The translations under genes and the position numbers were made by a program. The notes beneath the pieces were generated by a model, which did not search any database, was not told the DNA's origin, and saw only the letters and a program-made list of their open reading frames with translations. A stretch of 64,000 nucleotides of DNA, taken from positions 142,506 to 206,505 of the forward strand of contig CAJJDP010000008.1 in the NCBI GenBank assembly GCA_905182995.1, in the 5' to 3' direction. Shown here in pieces: positions 47,817-59,582 of the stretch (the stretch's first letter is position 1; each line of letters starts with the position of its first letter). The DNA comes from Paramecium octaurelia (Eukaryota; Ciliophora; Oligohymenophorea; Peniculida; Parameciidae).

Positions 47817-48816
47817 TCATTCTGATATAATTGGACAAGAAGCCAATTAGCCAACCTAAACAACCTATAACATAGTTGGTCCATTCGGATGAATTTACAA
47901 ATTTTTCTTCTTAGCCAAAGGACTTCCATTTACACTATTTCCCAATTAAGATTATAATTAAAAGATGCTACCCTATCTTATCTCCTTTCTTACTCTATAA
48001 TTACTTATAGTCCAATCCTCAATCATTTCTATTAAATGAAACTGAATCACACCAACTCCAAATTTAATTATCACTAATACGCACAATACAATCAATATTG
48101 TCATGACAGCATCAACTCCTATGCTGGAAAACCCTACAAATTTTAGTAACACTTCATAGTATGAAACTATACCAACTAAAGAACATATTATAGCACTTAT
48201 AATGAGTAGTTAAATAAGCCAACATATCTTTTATTGTTTTGGTACATCCCAAAACCTAGATTTATCAAAATGATTGTGCAACTACATTTTCATACGAAAC
48301 TTTTATGAACATAATTCACATTTAATCTAATTATTCATTTAATGTATACTCTGTCTTAAAATACATCGTTTATCCCATTTTTCTAAAGGATCCAAAGTTT
48401 TAAGCACTCTTCATGAACGTATTGTAAACTTCCCTTACATGCACAAGGCATAATAAATCTGGAAGTCTCCTCCTCATTCATACAAATTCTACAAGCAACT
48501 TTTGTTATTGCAATAAAATATACTTCCTCTTTTAGATAATTATAATTACTATTCATTCATTTGATTTACATATATGTTACACCCTATCAACTTTCTTCTT
48601 TTGATATCCTATGTCTCTATCTTATAGTACCTAATAATAAAAGGTCTTCAAAATCCCTTTTTTCATAATTTCCTTTCTTGGTGAAATTTACTCCTCAGAT
48701 TAGTTTTCAAAATGAAGATCTGGTATGAATTACATAGAAGAATTCATAGGGTTAAAATTTCGATTCGGAGATTGCTATGTAAATCCTATATCACTCACAT
48801 TTTGATTGAATGACAT
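47817..48816 (-). CDS. RING-CH (MARCH-type) membrane ubiquitin ligase, copy A
   Basis: 314 residues after introns 48549-48580 (32 nt) and 48327-48349 (23 nt). The finger is CRICMNEEETSRFIMPCACK ... HEECLKLWI ... CELCSQKF. Then come two membrane segments (LIQLLIISAIICSLVGIVSY and VMTILIVLCVLVIIKFGVGV) and the conserved post-membrane stretch HLIEMIEDWTISNYR, matching AHKVEMIENWQFQNYK in copy B. Gene order, finger spacing, second-intron position and tail show tandem duplication. The extreme C terminus is less certain: a candidate 34-nt intron near 47870 would replace the last residues. Confidence 0.87.
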
Positions 48817-49021
48817 AAGGATTTTAATATTATTATTATATATAAATCTGATATTTATTCAATTATTTATATCTTAGTATTTTTAATATTCTTTTAATTT
48901 TATTTAAAAATGCAAATCTTTAATCATTAGTTTTTGCATTTTTTGATATTTTTTATATTTTAAATTAATAGGCAAAAATTCAAATAATATTATTAATGAA
49001 TTTATTTTTTTAAAAATTAAC

Positions 49022-52000
49022 TCATAACTCCCCTTAATAATAGAAATGGTCAGCACTAATTTGCAGCAGTGCAAATCCTGTTTAATAGTTATTCCAAACA
49101 ATAACATCAGCTATTTCTCTAATTCTATTTTGACTTATTTCAAAATCTTTCCAATTTTCATTAAGAAGATTATAACTTTCATTTCTTATTGGATTTCCAT
49201 TTCTTTTGTTAGAATACAATATCCTTTATTAATAATTGCCAAGAGGCACTTAAATCTGAACTAGCTTTCCATTTATCAAGCTGACATAAAATGATGAGGA
49301 ATTGTGTTCTTATAATGCATGCATGTTTAGATTACCATATTCAAAGTTTGAGCAATTCTTAAAGCAAAACACCTTTGAACATAAAATACAAACAAGAATA
49401 TCCTCAGAAAATTATTCATTATATGATTAACAATAATGACATTAGTTTGGAAAGAATGTGTCATGAAATTTTTAAAAATTGTCACCCAAGACATTTATTA
49501 TCTAATTTCTTAATTGTTCTTACAATAATACATAATATTCAGCAAACTCATCCTTTAATTATAATTATTAATTATTGTTTTTTTCAATTTCCACTCCAAA
49601 GCATTAACATAAAATCTCCATTTATTATGGATAGCTATGATAAAATTTGGTTGCTAACTTTAGAACTTCATCTTTTAATAACGTTTAATTTGATGCTTTA
49701 ATAATATGTTTATCAATGGTATCTAATAGACTGATTAAAATAGACTTTTCAGATTCAAAATGATAATCTATATCATGAATGAATCCACAAATTTTAAAAT
49801 TTTCTATTGTCAAACCTAAGGATGCTATTAATTGTTTCAGTATTAAATTCTATTATAATCGCTAGAACTCTTAAACATTGATAAATAGGTTTTAAATTAA
49901 ATTTATTACCATCTACATGTATATTTCTACTAACATGAAAAATTCATTTGATTAATATTTTTACACTATTGCTTATTATTCACCTAATTATTTGACTATA
50001 AATAATAAAGATTAATTAAAAGATTGCAATTATGATGGACTGATATCCTCATTCATTGTTATTTAGACATTGAAGCAATGTAAACAGATTGGACAAGCAT
50101 ATTTTTGCCATTCTGGAATACCTTAAGATTTATTATGAAGAATATCTAGAAAAGCCTCTTCAAAACAATGTGCATGATATTTATGATAGCAATTTTAAAT
50201 TGAGATAGTTGTAGAATAATTTATTGTATTTTATGCTTCTTCAATTAGTTAGGGTACGATTGAATAATTGATTGAAGGTATTCTTTATGATAAGTAGATT
50301 AATAAAACTTTGTTTGATTAAAGTTCTTACTAACAAATATCACATTATTATAATTTTGAATCGCTTTGGAAGTGCTAATTCATTAAATTCAATAAAGATT
50401 TTGAGTTTTTCAATTTACCATATTTGAGTTTGTAATTAGATTTAGATGCTTATGCTTTTTATTTAGAAATATTAGAAAGAGAAAGATTAGGAATATCACC
50501 ATTAAATGATTACTTCTGCAATAATAAAATTAACTGTTCAAAGTGAAGTTACAACCCCTAAAGTTTTTGATTCCCTCTTAAGTTGTGTAATTAATTTAGT
50601 ATATTTTGTGTCTAAGCTTTTAGTTCTTGATTATAGAAGTAATTTGCACACATAAGCTAATAGTAAATAAATTACAAGAAAACTTCAGTTTCTATAAAAC
50701 CTGAATTCATTAAATTAAAACTTTAAAATAAGGTTGGAACAGAACACATTACTTGAAGAATAAGTTTTCTAAGATAATGATAATCTGGTTAATTAAATTG
50801 TTGGATGTCATATTCGAGGCCATTTCCGAATGTAAGCATTCTTTAAGTCGCCTAACTATTTTGAAGCTTTTCTATTAATACTGCTTTAAAGTTTATATCT
50901 AAAATCAATAAATTAGGATCATAAATCTATTTGTATGCTTTTTTTAAAGTCAGTTTATTTACTGAAGTGTCAAAATTGCAAATTTTTAAAATATGTTTTT
51001 CTAAATGGGGTGTTACTGATATGCCAATAGATTAGAATTTATTGATTATTGTTGAGTAAAGATAATAAGAGGAACTACATAAAATGTTTTATATTGCTTT
51101 CTATAACGCTTGTTATAAAATGTTTGGTAAATTGTCATTTTTGTCAAAATAGACTATGCATATATTGAATACATCCAAATCTGAAGTCATCATTCTCATA
51201 AAGTAATTACTAAAATAGAATTAAATAAATACTAAGTTATTTCACATGTCTATACCATGGTTGGAAGCTAAATCACTTGAAATGCTTAATAAATATCTGC
51301 TAGTCCAATTTAATCGAATAGAAAGATATATAACTTACCAAATGCTGTGTCAATTGACTCATTTTTAAAATTGATGGAAGAATCACTAAATCCATAATAA
51401 CTATTGATAATGTCTCCATCTTCAGTGTAAAATACTGTTGTAAAGGTTTAAATGCTTCTTAATAAAATTCTTTGTAGATTGTTTTTGATAATTTCTATTG
51501 GCTCTTCCAATAGTTCTGATAAATATTATCTAAAATCAGCTGGATTTTTATATTCCTTTTAACAAAAATGTACATATAAAAATATAATAAACATTTTATC
51601 CAATAGTGATGCATTCTTGAAAAGGTGTAAGCACATTGATATTATCATGATGCTCTTTTAATCATTTGTTTAATTCAAGTTATTCAAATATTGATTATAA
51701 AGTTTTTTAATTTCAAAATCAAAGGATGAAAAGATATTTCGTTTGAGTTTGATAAAATTATAGCATTTCACTATCAACAAATCTATAAAATTCTTTTAAA
51801 ATTATATTGTGCTTAGTTTTGATGAAAATAGGTTCTGGATTGACAAATTTACAATATCCAGAGCATATCCTTAATAACTGATGTAAATTTCCATATCTTT
51901 TTTAGCATAAGCATTGAGTGGAATGTTGTTTTCTTGTCTATAAGATTCATACACAGCTGGAAAGGCTTCACTTAAACTATTAATTAAAGTTGTTATGATG

Positions 52001-53403
52001 TGATCATTCATTTGATAGTTTCTTAAAAATTTATTATTAACTTTCTGATTCAAAAAATAATTAAAATCCTTTCCAAAGATTTATTAGAGTTGGATCATGC
52101 AGAGTTCTCCAAACTCTTTTTATTATAATTAAGTATCGATAAGTTCAAGAGGCTGAATTGGAGCTGAAATAATATATTCATTTGGTTAATGGAAATATTA
52201 ATACTGTTTCTAAATTGCTTTGAATAGTTCACAAGTATAATTTCCAAATATGAACTCCTCCAGGATCTATTTATCTTAAAATGACGTAATCCAAGTAACA
52301 AGTTGAGAGTTTCTAGCATCTACACTTATTAGTTTTGAAGTAAATAGAGCTTGAAAATAAATTTGGGCTTAATTCATTATATCTTAAATTGTGTTATCAT
52401 CTTGTATAGTAAATTCTTCGTCATCTTGTATAGAATCGTAGATTTCAGTTATTAATTCTTGAATAATATCATTATTTGGGGTTACTACTATTTTATGATA
52501 TGAAATTAAGGTTTGCTATTTTTTCAAACATAATTAAGTGAATAACTATTTAAACTAATTTTTGAAAAGCCTATAGATCAGATCTGTTAAATCGAGAGAA
52601 AGATCAAAAAGTTGGAAAATATGTTCGGTTATTCCATAAGATTGAATAATGGATTCTAAAATGGTTTATTATGAGTCAGGCTAAAGAGGCTATTAGAGTA
52701 AATAGGCAATAAAATGTTATAAAGTTGGGTTATCATTGATTAAAAATTCTATGGCATTATAGAATAACTCAAATAAGAATTGGCATTTAGATAATAGTGT
52801 AGTGTATGTGGCAATCTGGAATTTTGATTCAATTAGATTTTAGAGATTTGGCAAGTTGAAATCCAAGCTAAAACTATAGAGTTTAATTGCTGTCTCTGGG
52901 AATTAATTTTATTATTTGAGAATTAGTTTTGAATATTACTCATACAAGGTTGCACAAGCTTTAATAAAGTTTTCTAGATTTTAACATAAATCTTAGGGTA
53001 TTTATAAATTTTGGTTGATTCCTTACTAATGTTCATTGTTATGAGTATTGCAAAGAGATTGCTGAAACACATTAGAATTTCCACAATCGCATTAGCCTCC
53101 AGTGCCGATGGGGACAAATTAATGGCCTAAATAAAATAAATTTTTGATACCTGTATGTCTCTCGAAATCAAAACATTCTTGACAAATCATATGATTTACA
53201 TTTTGTGAACATGTAAAACATTGAAAGACTATATAACCGTTTTCAAGTTTGTTCTGGCATTGATAATTAGGAACTTGAGATTCTTCTATAAAATTCAGAT
53301 GGGATTTTTATTTAGTTATAAGTGTTGCAATGATGTCTTGTACTTCAAATTCTTCTTCATAAAAATTGCATCTTTGATCTATTTTTTCGATTAGGGACTT
53401 CAT
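49022..53403 (-). CDS. UBR-type N-recognin E3 ubiquitin ligase
   Basis: 1452 residues with one intron (51210-51232, 23 nt). It recognises destabilising N-terminal residues (N-degron pathway) and ubiquitinates the substrate. A UBR box lies at about residues 45-125: YQCQNKLENGY...CFTCSQNVNHMICQECF ... CDCGNSNVF ... CNTHNNEH. The middle is helical. A RING-H2 finger (CDICQQEL ... CYHKYHAHCFEEAF ... CPICLHCF) is near 50.1-50.4 kb. The C terminus, FFPNQCHYC...CILCSKVFCFKNC followed by LNMHALQEHN and GFALLQIS, matches the UBR autoinhibitory (UAIN) cap. Shorter than human UBR1 (about 1750). It shares a 325-bp divergent upstream region with the channel gene. Confidence 0.93.
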
Positions 53404-53728
53404 AAAAGGAAAATATTTATTAATTATGGCTGAATCCTTATGGAGATAAAAACATTTGTAAAAGAATTGTAACAGAATTAATTTAAGTACATATAGATTA
53501 ATATAGATTAATGAACATAATCATTTAATAATATGATAGCTCGAATATTGAAATTAATATGAATAAATGTTTTATTAAGGTATTATGATTTTGAATTTAG
53601 CTGTTAAAAAGCAAGTTCAATAATGTCAGAGATAGTGATAGGCTATCGATGTAAGTGTTGGAAACATATTTAGTTTTAAAAATGGTAAAGTATAATATTA
53701 ATTAATTGCTTTCATTTTAATTTTCTTT
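53404..53728. promoter_or_regulatory. Shared divergent upstream region (UBR / channel)
   Basis: 325 bp between two start codons pointing apart, so it must drive both genes. It holds a short ORF from about 53590 (MILNLAVKKQVQ) that could belong to an alternative 5' exon of the channel; otherwise no motif was identified. Confidence 0.45.
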
Positions 53729-56700
53729 ATGCATCTGGCATTAGAAACTGAATTTGGAGTTAATAACTTCATCATCAACGATTTTCCAAAAGATGAATAT
53801 GCTGATTTCCTTAGTCAGAAATCATTATCGGAACATGGTTTTCCAGTTCCAGAAATAAAAAGAAAGCATGAAGATGCAATACCACCTCCTAATTCTAAAG
53901 ATTAATAACTTAGTTTTATGATCAGTCCCATAGTATCACCTAGTTATGAAGGATGTAAAACAAATGAAATATTAATCGTTAAACCAACACCTCATGCAGG
54001 CACACAGACATCGTTTTAAACTAATTATTCAAAATTACGAAATTCATAATCAACTGTAGGAGAGGACATGATGAGATATTTATAGATTAGAAGGTTTTTT
54101 AATAGGTTTATGCGTTCTATGCATCTTTTCAGTAGATTACAAAAGCATCACTTAGATGTTTTGAATGACTCTGCTTCTAGTTACGACCCTAAAATATTTG
54201 GTCAAAGATAATTTAATTTCAGACCTTTGGGAATGATTAAAAATCTGAATCTACCAAAGGTCCCCTCATTTAGTTAGAAAATAGAAAAAATAATAAATAG
54301 AATAGGTTCAACAATTAAATAGAGAATTGAATATTGGGATTAAAATATCAGGATATTTTAGCCAGAAGAGAGAAAAAAGATAATATGGGATAGCTGTCTA
54401 TCAATATCCAGATTATACTTTATTATCTTAATTCCAATGGATATAACTTTTGAACAAGAATTTTTATACTCTCATTAATTATTTATCCTAACAGTTATTA
54501 TGACTATTCTATTAATGCTGGATATTCTACTCAATTTCAACACTGCCTATTATCAATTTGGACTTATTGTAAATGAAAGATCTAAAATCTTTAATCATGT
54601 AATAAGTAAAGCATACGGCTGTGATGCCATTTCAGTAATATATTTATTTGTATTGATATTTCTAAATTGGGATGAATATCGAGAAGAAAAGCAATACATT
54701 TTGGTTGGCTTGCTGACATTTGTGGGTTAGTATTAAAACATTACAAAATTAATCAGATTAAGCGAGGAAGTATTGAATTTGACTAAAGTTACTGCCTCGA
54801 TTTTAGAACTCGTAAAATTGATAATATTTTTAATTTTCATTTTACATGTTGCAACCTGCATTTGGTATGGAGTATGATATTAAATATATAATTAGGTAGG
54901 CAATTATGGTCTAAAATATCTAGGATCTAGTTGGATTGACAAATATCATTTAGAAGATAATAATTGGGCTGAAAGATATTTACGATCCTTCTACTTTTGT
55001 ACTGTAACTATGTTTACTGTGGGATATGGAGATTTAACTCCGTAATGTAATAAAATTATTATATTTCAGCCAATCTAGAATATACTATTTGCATTATCTT
55101 TATAATGATATTTAGTATTCAGTTACCATACAGTGTGAATACTGTGGGAGCCATTATTGATGAGATCTCTAAATATAGTGAGTAGAAACTCTAGAAATTA
55201 AGAATTATTAACACTTACATGACTAAAAAGAAGATCAGCTTTTAATTACAATTTTAAATCAGAGAATACTTAAATTACTATTGGGAAATGGAAAATACGC
55301 AATAATCAAACGAGGAATAAGTCATTATAGAATAATTATCAGAATAATTGAGAGAAGAACTAATGGTCGAAGCTAATTCAGTTGTTCTCAATAATTGCTC
55401 TCTCTTTTAGAAGAACTTTTCTTATGAATTCAAAAAGGCTCTTGTAAAAAAAATCAGAACAGTTTCAATCCAACCTGAAAATATAATCGATTATTCCACA
55501 GAACCTGATGCTTATTAAAATAATTATCTAACATTTATAGAATCAGGAGAAGTTGAAGTTCAATTATCTGATCAAATTTTCTCACCAGGAACTACATTTC
55601 ATAAATTGACTCCTGGTTGTCTCTTTGGATTATATGACTTCATTACTGGATAGGAGCAGAAAGAAGTATATAAAAGTGTTGGATTCACTAAATTACTTAT
55701 TTTGCCTAGATCTGCATTTTTAAAAATTCTTAAAGAGTTTCAGGAAGACAGAGAAAAATTTTGTCAAATTAGAGATGATCTATTGTATAATTTCTCAAAG
55801 CAATCTCTTAAGAATTTAGATATTTCTTGTTATGTGTGTCAATCAAGAGAGCATCTATCAAAAGATTGTCCTCTACTTCACTTTTGTCCAGATAAAGAAA
55901 GAATCATCAAATCTTATAACTTTGTTAAAGAATAATAAAGGGAGAAGTCAATTAGAAAGCATGCGAATAAATATGATAATCGCTTCATATATAATAATGC
56001 TTTGCTAGATTTCAAAGTATTGAAAGAGACAGCTGAATATATTTAGGATGACTTTTGGTAAGAAACTCAAATTTATGACTTGGATTTAGAGAATGGCCAA
56101 ACTAGTCCTAGCAATAATAATGCTTCAGGATCTCCATAACATTCCTCTAGTTCGGATGATGAAAAAGACGAAGTTGTCTAAGAATTATCTAAACCATCAC
56201 TTAGTTCTTCATAAAAGTTTCCGAGACAAACCAGAACCACAAGATTACTAGAAATAAATCAAATGAAAAAACTATAAGCTAGAAAATCTAGTATTTCCCC
56301 TATGATTCCCAGAACTTCATCGTATTTAATTGAAACTCAATAATAACCTAAATTATCTATTTTTGGTTAATAGAATTCAATTAATGTCAATACTTAAAAT
56401 TCTGATGAAAAAGCCTAATCTTAAGATTCAGAATAGAAGAATGAGACTTCAATTTAATTATCTAGTTAACAGTCAGATACCATCAAACCAGCAATCAGTC
56501 CTATGAAATAAAACTTTATGAAATCAGCATTAAAAAAAGTGACCGACAATATTCAGAACAATCAAAGCACTAATCATAATCATTAAGAAGAGGACAAGGC
56601 CAAGAAAGTAAAAGTGAAATTTCAATAAGCCTTCACCTTTATAAAGAGATTAAAATAATTGAAGTTTACTAAAGAAGTAGAAAAACCAAGAGTACAACCA

Positions 56701-57150
56701 AAATAATAGACAATGGTAGTTCAAAAATAAAATCTTAATTTAATTTAGTAAAGAATACAACGAAAAAGCAACACATTAACCATGCAGGATCAAAATAAAT
56801 TAGACTTATTGGTTTTAGAACTTAATAATTAGTTAAACAATAAATTTTAGGAATTGGAAAATTTCGAAAATAAGAAAGATTTTAAATTCTATCAAACTCA
56901 TAACAATTTAGCAAATTTACAAATATCAACTAAGTATCATCCTAAATTCTTGAGCAATATGAATCTCTACATCAAGTATTTTCTATATCCTGCAGAGTTT
57001 ATTAAAAGATACAAGAAAAAAGATCCCACAATATTAGAAGTTAAACCAGTGTCTTTTGCAACTCAGATAAATGCATATAAAGACGTATTAAAATTTAGAA
57101 AACAGGCCAGAAAAATTATAAACAAAAAGTAAGTAGCACCAGAATAATGA
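53729..57150 (+). CDS. Cyclic-nucleotide-gated K+ channel (EAG/HCN-like) with CCHC zinc knuckle
   Basis: 1124 residues after introns 54872-54895 (24 nt) and 55047-55069 (23 nt). A long cytosolic N terminus precedes membrane helices (LYFIILIPMDITF, LFILTVIMTILLMLDILLNF, IFLIFILHVATCIWYG), a pore with the K+ filter TVGYGDLTP, and S6 (YTICIIFIMIFSIQLPYSVN). S4 has few Arg/Lys (NITKLIRLSEEVL), so voltage sensing may be weak. A cyclic-nucleotide-binding domain follows (FIESGEVEVQLSD ... PGCLFGLYDF), then CYVCQSREHLSKDC, an exact C-x2-C-x4-H-x4-C knuckle, and a Gln/Ser-rich tail. Expected in the plasma or ciliary membrane, controlling swimming behaviour (inference). The start is the first ATG in frame; an extra 5' exon is possible. 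Stop is 32 bp from the convergent gene. Confidence 0.92.
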
Positions 57151-57182
57151 CTATTGATTTTATTATGATTTATTAAAAAGAA

Positions 57183-58314
57183 TCACTCTAAATCATTAAA
57201 TGGGGTAATTCCTTCTTATCCAAAATAATTGAATCTACCTGTAGCAACATTCATAATTGCTGTGTAAAAGGTACCTTCATTATGAATTGGGTATGTGTTT
57301 ATAACACTATAAACTCCCAATTCATTTTGCATAGTGTTGGTTAAATTAGCCAATAAATTTTCTGCAATTGTTCTTCTTTAATCACCTTTAGGATCCTTGT
57401 GCCAATGGTCATAGTTAGTCTAAACCATATATTAGAATTGATCGTTTCCTAATCCAGTGTTATTGAAGAACAATGTTGGGTAAGTTGAGATTGGATCTCT
57501 AGAAATGATTGCACCTTAATTGAATCCAGTACCTGCAATAATATTGAATTGTGAGCATGCTACAATCACATTTTCTAAATATGTAACCGCATCATCAAAA
57601 TTATTAATGTCAGAATCAAGGATCTAAATAAATTTAAAAACTATTTACATGTCTGAATGTCCATCCTAATGAGGTTGTTCCTGCAGCTATTTTTTTCAAT
57701 AGCATAAATAATGGCAAATAGTGTCCATATCTCCAATTTTCTTACAAGGAAACAACTCCGTATTTGAACATAGTGACAAAACCTGTCTTAAACCAATATT
57801 GATCAACAGCTTCACCAATGTATTGACCATTTTTAAGGAATTTGAAATGAACAACAAGTAATCTACCTGCATCTGGAGATTGATCCATGTTTCTACCATG
57901 AATAATACCTTCTTTGGTTTATAATAGAATAGCAGTGCATTCTCTAATATTGACGGACAAGGAGTGACCGATTTCATGGAAATAAGCCCAGGCAGACATA
58001 TATTCAAATGTCACATCAGGTCTATTGAATGCTTCAACAATTCCTTCCAATTCTTAAGCATACTGAGGCCAATGAGTCCTTACGGAGGCAGCTAAAACAT
58101 CATAGTCCTTTGATGTTAAATGTTTGAAGGTAGTTTCATTATGATACGAAAAGAAAGCACCAAATGAAGCATCAAATCCATATGTATTTAATATTAAATA
58201 AACTGCTGGTTAGAATCTCTACTTAGCTGGTCCATCCAGGTCGATGTCTAAGGTTGGAACTATTGTGTAAGCAAAAGTCGTGGCTAATATCAAAAAGATA
58301 ATGGCAAGCTTCAT
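57183..58314 (-). CDS. Acid ceramidase / NAAA-like N-acyl hydrolase, copy 1
   Basis: 368 residues with a 25-nt intron (57624-57648). Signal peptide MKLAIIFLILATTFAYT. The family is made as a lysosomal or secreted proenzyme that self-cleaves before a nucleophilic Cys and hydrolyses the amide of ceramides or N-acylethanolamines. Here ECTAILLQTKEGIIHGRNMD near residue 140 gives the Cys and the downstream HGRNMD motif, and VQTNYDHWHKDPKGDQRR matches the conserved NYDHW/RR motif near the C terminus. Length fits (human 359-395). A tandem paralogue follows 82 bp away. Substrate preference cannot be read from the sequence. Confidence 0.93.
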
Positions 58315-58396
58315 ATTATTATTATAAATGACATTTTAAAATAAAGTGATTTTATAATATTATCTATGATGACTTCATCATCTTTATATTATTATA

Positions 58397-59500
58397 TCAT
58401 TCATCATCAAATAATGTGATACTTGGTTATCCAAATGCTATCAATCTGTTGTATTTGGCATTCATGATAACTGTATAGAATGTTCCTTCGTTGTGGATAG
58501 GATAAGTGTCCATAACAGCATACACACCAAATTCATTTAACAGATTATTTTGCATTTTGGCCAGCAAATTTTCTCCAATGGTTCTTCTTTGATCTTCTTC
58601 AGGGTCTGGTTCCCAATGATCATAATTTGTCTAAACCAAGTACTTGTAACCATTCGAACTTTAAGTTACACTACTCAAAGATATAGTTGGATATGTTTCA
58701 AATGGATCTCTTGAAATGATCACTCCTTGATCCTTTCCTGTTCCTCCAATGACATTGTAAAGTGCACATGCCACTCTGTTTTATTCAAGATATGATACAA
58801 CCTTATCAAAGGTGTTCAGTTTTTCATTTACTAACACTTCTCTATATGCCCATGCTAATGAGGGTACTCCTTATTTAATGAAAGTCAAAAGTTGATCTTT
58901 GCTTAATGGGTCGCCAAACCTCCAATTCTCCTCAAGAGATGCGACATTATATTTCAACAATGTAACAAATCCGACTTTGAACCAATACCAATCAACAGAT
59001 TCTCCTAAATATTTTCCATCTTTCTTAACTGTCAAGTGTAATACGATATTTCTTGCTTAACCTGGATATTAATCCATATTTCTTCCATGAATTACTTGAT
59101 CTCCAATTGATAATAGAACTCCTGTGCATTCAGTAGTACCGCTTGTTATGTGTCCGATTTCATGGAAGTATGCCCATGCAGCCAAATACTCGAAAGTAAC
59201 TTCTGGTCTATTGAATTCTTCAACAATTCCTTCTAATTCCAATGAGTATTCTGGGAAATTCTTTCTTATTGCATTTGCCATTGTAATATAATCTTCAGGA
59301 GCCAAAATGCTGAAGGTATTTTCATTATGAAATTAGAAAACTGGGCCAAATGAATTTTCATATCCATATAAAGTCAGAACTGTTCTGACTGACTCTTTCC
59401 ATCTTTATCTTGGAGGTGCACTCAAATCAATTTCTACTTCAGGAAGATAATTGAAGCAACATGCAGTTGCTAATAACACAAGTAGTACTTTGTATTACAT
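58397..59500 (-). CDS. Acid ceramidase / NAAA-like N-acyl hydrolase, copy 2
   Basis: 367 residues, intronless. MQYKVLLVLLATACCFN is a signal peptide. The nucleophile region is TTECTGVLLSIGDQVIHGRN; the distal motif is VQTNYDHWEPDPEEDQRRTI. FEYLAAWAYFHEIGH mirrors FEYMSAWAYFHEIGH in copy 1, and the C termini (YPIHNEGTFYT) agree. The intron of copy 1 is absent, so intron gain or loss followed duplication. The two may differ in substrate or expression (inference). Confidence 0.93.
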
Positions 59501-59582
59501 GGAATAATTTTATAATAATTGAATAGCCTATTATTAAATTTATATTATATAATGATGACTTCACTTAAATAAATTAATGACT

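Noticed and set aside
49046-49701. Plus-strand ORFs of 72 and 108 codons
   Set aside because: They lie antisense to the conserved UAIN-like C terminus of the UBR gene.
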